Source: Cellulosilyticum sp. (lineage in GTDB: Bacteria; Bacillota; Clostridia; Lachnospirales; Cellulosilyticaceae). Taken from it: DNA of 64,000 nucleotides. Location: contig SVDC01000015.1 of NCBI GenBank assembly GCA_015058045.1, positions 1-64,000 on the forward strand, in the 5' to 3' direction. Below, piece after piece: positions 36,300 to 44,483 of the stretch (the first letter of the stretch is position 1; every line of letters starts with the position of its first letter). The position numbers were made by a program, and so were the translations under genes. Below the pieces are notes generated by a model. It saw only the letters and a program-made list of their open reading frames with translations, was not told the DNA's origin and did no database searches.

Positions 36300-36570
36300 T
36301 TTCCGTGCTAGCTGGGGAGGTAGCGGTGCCCTGTACCTGCAATCCGCTATAGCAGGAGTGATGCTTTGAATGAGGCTTAAATCTGTATAGTCTGCCCTTA
36401 GCAAGTGGCGATGAGAATTGAGTCTTACGCAATAGACACTTGTGAACCGTGTCAGGTCCGGAAGGAAGCAGCACTAAGCAAGCCCGTTTATGTGCCGTGA
36501 GGTAGCTTAGTTTGAGTTAACTACTGAGGTAACGTGTATGGCTTTATGTCGAAGCAAAGTGCACGGATTT
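36300..36570 (+). ncRNA. ffs: Signal recognition particle RNA, large Gram-positive type
   Basis: About 270 nucleotides of SRP RNA (scr/4.5S-6S type with Alu domain). The S-domain core with the two Ffh-binding internal loops is GTGTCAGGTCCGGAAGGAAG and AGCAGCACTAAGCA at about 36449-36480. The Alu domain contains CTAGCTGGGGAGGTAGCGG and TGCCCTGTACCTGCAATCCG near the 5' end, closely like the Bacillus subtilis RNA. The ends pair through TCCGTGC (36302-36308) and GCACGGA (36561-36567). Ends are estimated from this pairing. It has its own near-consensus promoter and a terminator at 36605-36644. With Ffh it targets membrane proteins to the translocon. Confidence 0.95.
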
Positions 36571-36604
36571 AACTATTTTATAAACCAATACATAACCAGT
36601 GAAT

Positions 36605-36644
36605 AAGAAGATACTATATCTAGGGTATAGTATCTTCTTTTATT
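36605..36644 (+). terminator. Terminator of the SRP RNA
   Basis: AAGAAGATACTATA (36605-36618) pairs perfectly with TATAGTATCTTCTT (36626-36639), followed by TTATT. Confidence 0.88.
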
Positions 36645-36651
36645 ATATGGG

Positions 36652-36701
36652 AAAAATAAAAAAAGCACTATAGAAGAATAATCATTTTTCTATAGTGCTT
36701 T
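36652..36701 (-). terminator. Terminator of the AraC-family gene
   Basis: AAAGCACTATAGAA (36662-36675) pairs with TTCTATAGTGCTTT (36688-36701). Read on the minus strand it is followed by a run of seven T, directly after the AraC-family gene. Confidence 0.85.
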
Positions 36702-36736
36702 AGTGTATTATGTAATTAAAAGTTGTTTAATAGAAT

Positions 36737-37642
36737 TTAGTTGTCTGTTTTATGTACATGGAATAAAGATAAATAACGTTGCCTGTAGCCGGAAGGTGTA
36801 TGGAACATATATTTTTTGAATAGTTTAGCAAAATATGCAGTATCATTGAATCCAACTTCTTCAGCAATATTTGAAATAGAGTAGTTAGACTCTCTTAACA
36901 TAATTGCAGCTACATTAATACGGTATTTATTTAAGTATGTAATAATGGTTTCACCTGTTGCTTCAAAAAAACGATCACTGAGTGTTGTACGATTGATATG
37001 AAATTGTTTACTGAGTTTAGGGATGGTTATTTTCTGTTTACAATTAGCATGTAGATACATAATGACATCTTTAACCTCAAATGATGTTGGTGTAGTAATA
37101 ACCCTAGAAACAGATAAATTAGATTGCACAACTCGTTTTATAGGTGTGATAATGTCCGTAATAATACTAGACATAGAATCAACAGAATCTGAACATCTTG
37201 TTAAGTGATCAAGTGATTTATAAAGTTGTTTAAGTAGAGGTTCAGATATAGGTGTATGGCCAATGTAATGTGGAAAACGATGATAAAAAATAGAAAGATT
37301 TAATGCAATATTAATATCATGTGGTGTAAAACAGTGGTCAAACGTTATAATATTTTCAAAGGTAAAATACTCTTGAAGTAAATTGGGGGTAAAACATAGA
37401 ATGTACCCTTTTAAATTGTATGATTTTGTAAGTATAAGACGCTCAGATTGATTAAGACAAATGATACCTGGACCCATAAAGTTAAAAGAGGTATCATTGA
37501 TTTTGCCACACCCGGAACCGTTCTCAAAGAAAATGAGACTAAATTTACCAGGAAAATAAAATTCATTAGCATACGCATTAATAGGTTGCAACGTATAGGA
37601 TGAAGGAGCTGACTTAAGTGGTATATTGTTGTAAAAATTCAA
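36737..37642 (-). CDS. AraC-family transcriptional regulator
   Basis: A 301-residue regulator. The N-terminal 180 residues are a cupin-like sensing domain (PGKFSLIFFENGSGCG, then GPGIICLNQSERLILTKSYNLKG). The C-terminal 100 residues hold the two helix-turn-helix motifs: IPKLSKQFHINRTTLSDRF and ISNIAEEVGFNDTAYFAKLF, ending KKYMFHTPSGYRQRY. The frame is open to 37753, but AAGGAGG lies seven bases before a TTG at 37642 (LNFYNN), so a TTG start is most likely and the longer N-terminal stretch is not translated. It has its own terminator. Its target is unknown; it separates the SRP RNA from dnaX together with the YtaF-like gene. Confidence 0.85.
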   Translation of the reverse strand: MNFYNNIPLKSAPSSYTLQPINAYANEFYFPGKFSLIFFENGSGCGKINDTSFNFMGPGIICLNQSERLILTKSYNLKGYILCFTPNLLQEYFTFENIITFDHCFTPHDINIALNLSIFYHRFPHYIGHTPISEPLLKQLYKSLDHLTRCSDSVDSMSSIITDIITPIKRVVQSNLSVSRVITTPTSFEVKDVIMYLHANCKQKITIPKLSKQFHINRTTLSDRFFEATGETIITYLNKYRINVAAIMLRESNYSISNIAEEVGFNDTAYFAKLFKKYMFHTPSGYRQRYLSLFHVHKTDN

Positions 37643-37774
37643 TGGACTACCTCCTTGATTCGTAATATCTTCAAGATAAAATATATCACAAAACAGTGAA
37701 ATATGCAATAACGGTGAAAAATTGAGCTTAATTGTAAAAATAATACCTTGCATTAATAATATTAATTTATAAAG

Positions 37775-37814
37775 AAAAGTTACTTAGTATGACTAGGCTT
37801 ACTAAGTAACTTTT
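37775..37814 (-). terminator. Terminator of the YtaF-like gene
   Basis: AAAAGTTACTTAGTA (37775-37789) and its perfect complement (37800-37814) form a 15-bp stem. On the minus strand TTTTCTTTATA follows, as expected for a terminator of the gene ending at 37819. Confidence 0.85.
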
Positions 37815-37818
37815 GGTA

Positions 37819-38442
37819 TTACATTATCTTTAATAAAGCAAGTGCTATTAATATGGCACCACTAAGCCAAGATAAATCTATATTCATTTTTTCAGCACAT
37901 TTACTACCAATAAAGCATCCTAAAGTAATGCCGATAAAGTGAAAGATAATAGAAAGAAAAGTAACTTGAAAGAGAGAGATAGGAGCAAGTGCTGCCCCTA
38001 ATCCTACTACTAAGCTATCTAGGGAAAGAGCGATGCCTAGATAAAGAGATTCTTTTGAGCTAAGGCTTTTAGAATGGTCTAAGTCAGCAAGTGTAACATC
38101 TGCATAGACATTTAGAACCAGCTTGAAATTAAAAAGTGTCACTTCAATGTTATTAGAAGAATGAGCCTTCTTGTGTAAGTAGTTTTTGAGCATGCCTTCA
38201 AAAAGTCGCATAAATCCTAGTATAAATAAAATAATAAAACAAGCTATATTAGCCAGCTCGGTAGGGATTATTTCTTTGAATAGAGAACCTATTCCTACAG
38301 ATAACATAAGGAATAAGGTAGAGATTGCAGTTAAGATGATACTAGATTTTACAGGGATTTTGATTTTATTTGTACCGTATGCAAAGCTAGCAACACAAGC
38401 ATCAACGCATAGTGAAAGTACAAGTAGTATGGATTCTAACAT
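37819..38442 (-). CDS. ytaF: YtaF-like sporulation membrane protein (MntP superfamily)
   Basis: A 207-residue membrane protein with six hydrophobic helices arranged as two repeats: LVLSLCVDACVASFAYG (residues 7-23) and LGIALSLDSLVVGLGAA (about 134-150), both with the Asp in the helix as in MntP-type cation exporters. The central soluble insert ends in ADVTLADLDHSKSLSSKES, whose LADLDHS pattern is typical of YtaF proteins found in spore formers. Function is probably cation movement, named after sporulation association in Bacillus. It is divergent from dnaX. Confidence 0.85.
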   Translation of the reverse strand: MLESILLVLSLCVDACVASFAYGTNKIKIPVKSSIILTAISTLFLMLSVGIGSLFKEIIPTELANIACFIILFILGFMRLFEGMLKNYLHKKAHSSNNIEVTLFNFKLVLNVYADVTLADLDHSKSLSSKESLYLGIALSLDSLVVGLGAALAPISLFQVTFLSIIFHFIGITLGCFIGSKCAEKMNIDLSWLSGAILIALALLKIM

Positions 38443-38592
38443 GGCAGTCTACCTCTAATATTAAATGTGTTTCATTTCCATAATATGGAGAACTCTATAA
38501 TTAGAAACTTGTCTAGGAAAAAAAGTGTAGGATTATGGTATAAGAATGATATAGAAAGTCAATAGACCTATGTATTAGAAATTAGGAGTTTG

Positions 38593-38601
38593 TGGTATAA
38601 T
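38593..38601 (+). promoter_or_regulatory. Extended -10 promoter of dnaX
   Basis: TGGTATAAT matches TG-n-TATAAT and lies 40 bases before the dnaX ATG, with no clear -35. The upstream stretch near 38536 has a second TGGTATAA. Confidence 0.5.
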
Positions 38602-38640
38602 ACAAAAAGAAAAATACGTTAAACAAAAGGGAGGGAAATC

Positions 38641-40251
38641 ATGAGTTACTTAGCATTATATAGGAAGTATAGGCCATACACTTTTGATGATGTAATTGGC
38701 CAAGAACATATTGTACGTACACTTAAGAATCAAATTAGTTCTCATCGTGTGGCTCATGCTTACCTTTTTTCTGGAAGTAGAGGAACAGGAAAGACAACCA
38801 TAGCTAAGATTTTCGCAAGAGCAGTAAATTGTCTAGTACCGGTTAATGGTTCTGCTTGTGGAGAGTGCGAGATATGTAAGAAGGTCAATGAAAGTTCAGC
38901 AATGAATATTATTGAAATAGACGCGGCATCACATAATGGGGTGGATAATATCCGTGAGATTAATGATGAGGTTAAATACACACCAGCTGTAGGTCAGTAT
39001 AAGGTATACATTATTGATGAGGTACATATGCTGTCCGTAGGTGCTTTTAATGCCTTGTTAAAAACATTAGAAGAACCTCCAGCTCATGTCATTTTTATTC
39101 TGGCAACAACAGATCCACAGAAGATTCCGGTCACTATTTTATCACGTTGTCAAAGATTTGATTTTAAACGTATTTCAGCTAGTGAAATTGAACATACCAT
39201 GAAAAAGTATATGGAAAATGAACAAATTGATATTGAGGACAATGCATTAGCTTACATTGCCAGACTTGCAGATGGTGGAATGCGTGATGCGCTTAGTATA
39301 TTGGAACAGAGTATTTCATTTTATTATGGAGAAACAATTACACTGGATAAAGTTCAATATTTAGTAGGTGCAGTGGATACTAGTATCTTATTTAGAATGG
39401 TAGAAGCAATAGCAAATCAAAATACAAATGAAATGCTTATTTTATGTGATGAAGTGAATGCTCAAGGTAGAAGTTTAAGGCAATTCTCAAGTGATCTACT
39501 AGAACATTGTAGAAATCTACTTGTAGCAAAGACTACAAAGGGTGGCATAGATGTATTAGATTATAGTAGTGAGCATGTAGAGAGGCTGAGACAGCAAGCT
39601 GAAACTATTGAGACAAGTGAACTTATGCGTTATATCAAGCATTTAGCTCAATTGGAATATGAACTTAGAACAGCTATTTCGCCAAGGATTTTATTAGAGG
39701 TAGCACTTCTTAAATTATGTGAAGTTCAAATGGATCAGTCTCCAGAGAGTATGATGACAAAGATGCAAATGATGGAGAAAAAATTAGAAAAATTGATTGC
39801 TGAAGGTGTGACAATACAATCAGTACCAGCTGCTATGCAATCTCCTAGAGAAGAAGTGGTTCCTACTAAACTACCAGAGGCAGTACCAGATGAGGTAAAA
39901 GCATTAAAAAATAAATGGAACGAAATTTTAAATGGTATGGGGATGATGTCAGCAGCAAGAGCTTTCTATACCTCTACACGTTTAGGCTATATTGAAGGGG
40001 ATATTTTATATATTGTGTATCAACAGGGAATGGAAGCTGGCGTCAATCGTTATTTAGATGAAGTTAAAGTCGCAATTAATCAATTTGCAGGAAAAGAAGT
40101 GAAGGTAAGACCAATGTCAGCAGAGGATTATGCAAGCAAATCTATAGAGACTTATGGTACAAGTCCAAAAGTAAGCGAGGAAGTAAAAGATATCTCCAGT
40201 GTGCTAAGAGATGTTCAGTCTAAAATAAACTTTCATATTGATGTAACTTAA
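38641..40251 (+). CDS. dnaX: DNA polymerase III subunits gamma and tau
   Basis: A 536-residue clamp-loader ATPase. Walker A is GSRGTGKTT (residues 45-53), followed by a four-Cys zinc site (Cys near 64, 73, 76 and 79), Walker B in IIDEVHML, the sensor-1 region TTDPQKIPVTILSRCQRFDF with the SRC arginine finger, and GGMRDALSILEQ sensor 2. Domain III and a tau-type tail (about 380-536) follow. GGGAGG precedes the ATG. The gene heads dnaX-ybaB-recR, the standard replication/repair cluster of Firmicutes. No obvious A-run frameshift signal for making a shorter gamma was seen. Confidence 0.97.
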   Translation: MSYLALYRKYRPYTFDDVIGQEHIVRTLKNQISSHRVAHAYLFSGSRGTGKTTIAKIFARAVNCLVPVNGSACGECEICKKVNESSAMNIIEIDAASHNGVDNIREINDEVKYTPAVGQYKVYIIDEVHMLSVGAFNALLKTLEEPPAHVIFILATTDPQKIPVTILSRCQRFDFKRISASEIEHTMKKYMENEQIDIEDNALAYIARLADGGMRDALSILEQSISFYYGETITLDKVQYLVGAVDTSILFRMVEAIANQNTNEMLILCDEVNAQGRSLRQFSSDLLEHCRNLLVAKTTKGGIDVLDYSSEHVERLRQQAETIETSELMRYIKHLAQLEYELRTAISPRILLEVALLKLCEVQMDQSPESMMTKMQMMEKKLEKLIAEGVTIQSVPAAMQSPREEVVPTKLPEAVPDEVKALKNKWNEILNGMGMMSAARAFYTSTRLGYIEGDILYIVYQQGMEAGVNRYLDEVKVAINQFAGKEVKVRPMSAEDYASKSIETYGTSPKVSEEVKDISSVLRDVQSKINFHIDVT

Positions 40252-40339
40252 GTTAAAATAATATAATAGAGCATAAGCTAATAGATTGATACCATACATA
40301 GTTAGGTGAATCAATCTACATGAAATTTAGGAGGAAACA

Positions 40340-40672
40340 ATGATGAGAAATTTTGGTGGCATGCCTAATATGCAACAATTAATGAAACAAGCACAAAAAA
40401 TGCAAAAACAAATGGAGCAAGCACAAGCAGAGCTTGAAACAAAAGAGCTTACAGCTACAGCTGGTGGCGGTATGGTAGAAGTTGTGATTAGTGGTAAAAA
40501 AGAAATTAAATCTATTAAAATTGATCCAGAAGTAGTGGATGCAGATGATGTAGAATCTCTAGAAGATTTAGTGCTTGTGGCAGTAAATGAAGCAATTCGC
40601 CAAGCTGATGAGCTTTCGCAAAAAGAAATGGGCAAATTAACAGGTGGTCTTCCAACTGGAGGTTTATTCTAG
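40340..40672 (+). CDS. YbaB/EbfC-family nucleoid-associated protein
   Basis: A 110-residue DNA-binding protein. The N-terminal helix is rich in Met, Gln and Lys ([18 protein letters not shown]), followed by [21 protein letters not shown], the family's central beta-hairpin, and a C-terminal helix ending with GGLPTGGLF. It is a dimer that covers the nucleoid. The stop codon TAG shares its last base with the GTG start of recR. GGAGG lies six bases upstream of its ATG. Order dnaX-ybaB-recR confirms identity. Confidence 0.95.
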   Translation: MMRNFGGMPNMQQLMKQAQKMQKQMEQAQAELETKELTATAGGGMVEVVISGKKEIKSIKIDPEVVDADDVESLEDLVLVAVNEAIRQADELSQKEMGKLTGGLPTGGLF

Positions 40673-41277
40673 TGAGTGGCTACTATGGTGATAAAATGAC
40701 AGCTCTTATAGAAGAGTTGTCTAGATTACCTGGGATTGGTAATAAGTCAGCTCAGCGTTTAGCTTTTCATATTATTAGCTTACCCTTAGAAAAGGTAGAA
40801 AAATTAGCGGATACATTAATAAATGCTAAAAAGAATATTAACTATTGTGAGAAATGTTGTACTATTACAGATGATAAGCTTTGTCCAATTTGTAAAGATG
40901 AGGAGAGAGTAGGTACTCATCAAATTATGGTAGTAGAAGACTCTAGGGATATGGCAGCATATGAGAAGACCAAAGGATTTAAAGGTTTATATCATATTTT
41001 ACATGGAGCTATTTCACCCATGATGGGAGTAGGGCCTAGTGACATTAAAATTAAAGAGCTTCTTGAACGCATTCAAAAAGAAGAGGTGAAAGAAGTAATT
41101 ATCGCAACTAATCCTAATATTGAAGGAGAAGCGACAGCAATGTATATTAGTAAACTTCTTAAACCATTAGGGATTAAAACCACACGTATTGCACACGGTG
41201 TACCAGTTGGTGGCGATTTAGAATATGTAGATGAAATTACGCTTTCTAGAGCATTAGAAGGTAGAATAGAAATATAG
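40672..41277 (+). CDS. recR: Recombination mediator protein RecR
   Basis: A 201-residue recombinational repair protein acting with RecF/RecO to load RecA at gaps. The N-terminal HhH motif is [19 protein letters not shown]; the four-Cys zinc finger is [16 protein letters not shown] (about residues 57-72); the Toprim domain contains [22 protein letters not shown] and [15 protein letters not shown]; the C-terminus [13 protein letters not shown] is typical. It starts with GTG overlapping the ybaB stop by one base, with GGAGGT ten bases upstream inside ybaB, so it is translationally coupled. A terminator follows directly. Confidence 0.97.
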   Translation: MSGYYGDKMTALIEELSRLPGIGNKSAQRLAFHIISLPLEKVEKLADTLINAKKNINYCEKCCTITDDKLCPICKDEERVGTHQIMVVEDSRDMAAYEKTKGFKGLYHILHGAISPMMGVGPSDIKIKELLERIQKEEVKEVIIATNPNIEGEATAMYISKLLKPLGIKTTRIAHGVPVGGDLEYVDEITLSRALEGRIEI

Positions 41278-41312
41278 AAAAGGGATTCCTAATATTGGGA
41301 TCCCTTTTATTA
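41278..41312 (+). terminator. Terminator of the dnaX-ybaB-recR unit
   Basis: AAAAGGGAT..CC pairs with GGATCCCTTTT (one-base bulge) at about 41278-41308, then TTATTATT. Confidence 0.8.
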
Positions 41313-41385
41313 TTAAGAGATTTGTAAAATGTACATATTAAGATTTTGAAAAATCATGTAGAATATAGTTGAAAAGTTTGTAATA

Positions 41386-41394
41386 TGCTATAAT
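41386..41394 (+). promoter_or_regulatory. Extended -10 promoter of the GGDEF/EAL gene
   Basis: TGCTATAAT matches TG-n-TATAAT, 37 bases before the start codon; TTGAAA lies 14 bases upstream, too close for a normal -35. Confidence 0.5.
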
Positions 41395-41430
41395 TTACTA
41401 GAGGGTAATGGGGGAATTGAGGAGGTAAGG

Positions 41431-43815
41431 ATGCAAATTAGAAGAAAAATACTTTTGTTATTAAATGTCTTAATGTGTGTACCTTTGGCTCTGATTGCTA
41501 TAATAATATATGGGTGTACTGTAAATCATTTTATAAGAGAGAAAAAGGAAGAAATGATTAGCTTAGTACAAACTCAAGGACATTCATTAGAGAACTTAAT
41601 GGATGGGTATATATCTAAGACGCAGTTACTGGCAAATAATAAGCAGTTAATAGAGTATATGGAAAAGAATCAATACATTAGCCCTGTTGAAAGTGAAACA
41701 AATAGATTAAAGGAACATTTGTCAAAAGTAAGTGGAGAAGATTGGTTTATATTGAATCAAGATAAAAAGGTAGTGGTAGCTTCAGGTAAAGTAAGTGCTA
41801 GTATAGTGATAGAGGATATTATAAATTTTAAAGACATATGGGAAAAACATTTAAGTGTATCAAATATAATAAGGGGTAATGATGGACAAAATATCATTAA
41901 TATAGCAGTACCTATTTATTCTAGTAGTGATGAGATTATAGGGACTTTGTGTAGAGTTTTAGATAAAGAAGTGCTTAGCAAGGTATTACTTCAAACATCA
42001 TTTGAAGATAATGAACATTTATATATTGTAGATAGAGATTTAGAAACTGTAGAATACTCGCATGGAGGAAAAGAAGAAGCAAAATTAGAGGCAGAGTATT
42101 TGATGTCTCTACTAACATCTGATAAAGCATTAAGTATTGATATAGATAACCATATTTATACTAATCAAAACAAACATATATATGTAGCTTGTTATGATAT
42201 AGAGGGGAATAGTTGGACTTTATGTATGGTTCAAGATAGAGTACAAATGCGATATACAATTTACATAACTGGTGTAATGATTATAGTAGGCATAGCTTTG
42301 ATGATATTGGGCATTAATTTACTTGGGAGAAAATTTATAAAGGAAATGATGTCTGCGGATAAAGTTGAGCTAGAAAAGATAAATAGTTTTTGCTCATACC
42401 CTACAGAGGATGAATTTGATGTGGTTTCTAATAGCTATAATGAAATGGTGATAATACTAGAAGAAAATCATAAAAATTTAGAGGACGTTTATGAAGAACT
42501 TGCTGTTATGAAGAAAAATGTCTTTTTTGATGGTTTAACAGGGTGTCTTAGTAGGGCAGCATTTATTGAAAGGTTAGATGAAAGATTAAATAATGCAGAT
42601 TCTAATTCGCTAGTAGCACTACTGTTTATTGATTTGGATGATTTTAAGAAGGTTAATGATGCCCTTACACATACTATGGGTGATAAAGTGTTAAACTATG
42701 TAGGTCAGAGGTTAATTGGCTTAATAGATACAGATTCATTTGTAGGGCGTTTTGGGGGAGATGAATTTGTTATTTGTAAGACACGATTTAAAGACATAGA
42801 TGAAATTCATGATTTAGTATATAGTGTGCTGAGCGTATTTGAAGAGCAATTAAATATTAATGATGTAAAAGTACATTTAACTTGTAGCGTTGGTGTTGCT
42901 ATATATCCCCAAGATGGAGTAGATAGCAATATGTTGATGAGGAATGCAAATACAGCAATGTACAAAGTAAAAGATAATGGTAAGAATAGTTATAGTTTTT
43001 ATACGAAAGCAATGTCTCAGACTTTGAATAGAAAGTTATTAATTGAAGAAGTTATGAGAGAGGGTCTAGGGAATCAATCATTCTACCTTCAATTTCAACC
43101 TATTGTAGATAGTAAGATAGGATCAACGGTAGGATGTGAAGCATTAATTAGACTACGTGACCATGAATTAGGTTTTATATCACCCGGAGAGTTTATTCCT
43201 ATAGCTGAAGAAAGTGACCTAATTATTAAGATAGGAGATTGGGTTCTGGAAAATGCACTTTTAGCATTGAAAAATATACAGAGTGAAGATTGTCCGCAAT
43301 TTACAATGAATATTAATATTTCATCAGTACAAATTAGAAATAAGAATTTTTTAGAGAAATTAAAAGCGGCCATTAATAAAACAGGTATCAATCCTGAAAC
43401 GATTAAATTAGAAGTAACTGAATCTGTTCTTATAGAAGATATACAAAAAAGTATAGAACTTTTCAAACAAATAAAAGACATGGGGATTCATATTGCTTTA
43501 GATGATTTTGGGACAGGTTATTCGTCTTTAAATTATTTAAGAAATATCCCGTTGGACGTATTAAAGATTGATAAATCCTTTGTAGATGAGATTACTACAA
43601 GTAAGGTCTTATCAGAAATTGTAGATAGTATTATTAATATGGCACATGCTCTTGATTTATTAGTGGTTGCTGAAGGAGTAGAAGATCAGATGCAATTAGA
43701 GGTGCTGAAGAAAAAAGGCTGTGACCGTATTCAAGGATATTATTATAGTAAGCCTTTGGAGCTAAGTGAACTTAAAGGACGTTTGGAAACTGAGAAAGCT
43801 AAAAAACAAGGGTAG
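41431..43815 (+). CDS. Membrane-bound GGDEF/EAL cyclic-di-GMP enzyme with extracellular sensor
   Basis: A 794-residue signalling protein. A membrane helix (about residues 8-30) is followed by an extracellular dCache-like sensor (about 35-270), a second helix (about 272-293), a linker, then GGDEF (about 360-520) and EAL (about 530-790) domains. Both active sites look intact: RFGGDEFVI (near residue 440) for diguanylate cyclase and CEALIRLRDHELG (E570 region), EVTES, DDFGTGYSSL, KIDKSFV and AEGVE for phosphodiesterase. It may therefore both make and break cyclic-di-GMP depending on signal. It is close to the motility-like genes at 46-49 kb, which suggests control of the switch between swimming and attachment. 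AGGAGG is at 41420. Confidence 0.94.
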   Translation: MQIRRKILLLLNVLMCVPLALIAIIIYGCTVNHFIREKKEEMISLVQTQGHSLENLMDGYISKTQLLANNKQLIEYMEKNQYISPVESETNRLKEHLSKVSGEDWFILNQDKKVVVASGKVSASIVIEDIINFKDIWEKHLSVSNIIRGNDGQNIINIAVPIYSSSDEIIGTLCRVLDKEVLSKVLLQTSFEDNEHLYIVDRDLETVEYSHGGKEEAKLEAEYLMSLLTSDKALSIDIDNHIYTNQNKHIYVACYDIEGNSWTLCMVQDRVQMRYTIYITGVMIIVGIALMILGINLLGRKFIKEMMSADKVELEKINSFCSYPTEDEFDVVSNSYNEMVIILEENHKNLEDVYEELAVMKKNVFFDGLTGCLSRAAFIERLDERLNNADSNSLVALLFIDLDDFKKVNDALTHTMGDKVLNYVGQRLIGLIDTDSFVGRFGGDEFVICKTRFKDIDEIHDLVYSVLSVFEEQLNINDVKVHLTCSVGVAIYPQDGVDSNMLMRNANTAMYKVKDNGKNSYSFYTKAMSQTLNRKLLIEEVMREGLGNQSFYLQFQPIVDSKIGSTVGCEALIRLRDHELGFISPGEFIPIAEESDLIIKIGDWVLENALLALKNIQSEDCPQFTMNINISSVQIRNKNFLEKLKAAINKTGINPETIKLEVTESVLIEDIQKSIELFKQIKDMGIHIALDDFGTGYSSLNYLRNIPLDVLKIDKSFVDEITTSKVLSEIVDSIINMAHALDLLVVAEGVEDQMQLEVLKKKGCDRIQGYYYSKPLELSELKGRLETEKAKKQG

Positions 43816-43919
43816 ACATGCTAAATAAATTTCTATAGACTATAATTATAGAAATCTACCAATAGGCGGAGAGTGTAAAATGACCTATTGCTATTATAGA
43901 GACACCTTGGAGGATGAAA

Positions 43920-44375
43920 ATGAAAATAGAATGTACTAAAGAAGAATTTAAGACGTTAATGGACTTGGTTTATGCAGGAAATCTTCTTATTAATGGGCCG
44001 AGAAGTAAAGAAGAACGTGTAGCACAATATGCAGATATGGAACAAGTTATTTATAAAATGGCAAATTCATTTGGGTTAGATGGTTTGGTAGAATATAGTG
44101 AAGAGTATAATGAGTATATGCCAACTCATGAATATGAAGAAGATGAGTTTAATAACTATATTGATGAATATGATACAAGTGTATTTTGGGATGAACTTGT
44201 TATGAGGCTTGCAAGAAGAGATGCGCTAAACTATGCAGGGGATGTGGACCAAAATATTACAAAAGCAGCGCTTAAGCAAATGCAATTAGGCTTCGAGGAA
44301 AAATATGAAGAAGAAATTGAAGCAAATGGCATTATGAATTTAAAAATTGTTAAGCTAGAAGACGTTGAAAAATAA
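43920..44375 (+). CDS. Acidic hypothetical protein
   Basis: A 151-residue soluble, strongly acidic protein that I do not recognise. It is mostly helical, with a central stretch rich in Glu, Asp and Tyr (YSEEYNEYMPTHEYEEDEF near residues 60-80) and no Cys cluster or nucleotide motif. An ATG at 43914 is in frame, but TTGGAGG abuts it, so the ATG at 43920 (six bases after GGAGG) is preferred. The leader at 43811-43860 carries nested inverted repeats. It is a single gene with a strong terminator. Confidence 0.65.
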   Translation: MKIECTKEEFKTLMDLVYAGNLLINGPRSKEERVAQYADMEQVIYKMANSFGLDGLVEYSEEYNEYMPTHEYEEDEFNNYIDEYDTSVFWDELVMRLARRDALNYAGDVDQNITKAALKQMQLGFEEKYEEEIEANGIMNLKIVKLEDVEK

Positions 44376-44389
44376 GAGGACATAAATGG

Positions 44390-44422
44390 AGCGACAAAAT
44401 GATATCATTTTGTCGCTTTTTT
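44390..44422 (+). terminator. Strong intrinsic terminator
   Basis: AGCGACAAAATGAT (44390-44403) and ATCATTTTGTCGCT (44404-44417) form a continuous 28-base palindrome, followed by TTTTT. Confidence 0.92.
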
Positions 44423-44483
44423 CATGGGGGATTTTTGATAGGGTAAGCTACGCTAAGGGGAATGACTGAGAGAGGAAAGAGAT

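Noticed and set aside
36274..36474. Minus-strand 66-residue frame
   Set aside because: It lies inside the SRP RNA and has no ribosome site; it is a chance frame in a structured RNA.
43095..43481. 128-residue minus-strand frame inside the GGDEF/EAL gene
   Set aside because: It is antisense to the conserved EAL domain and has no upstream ribosome site.
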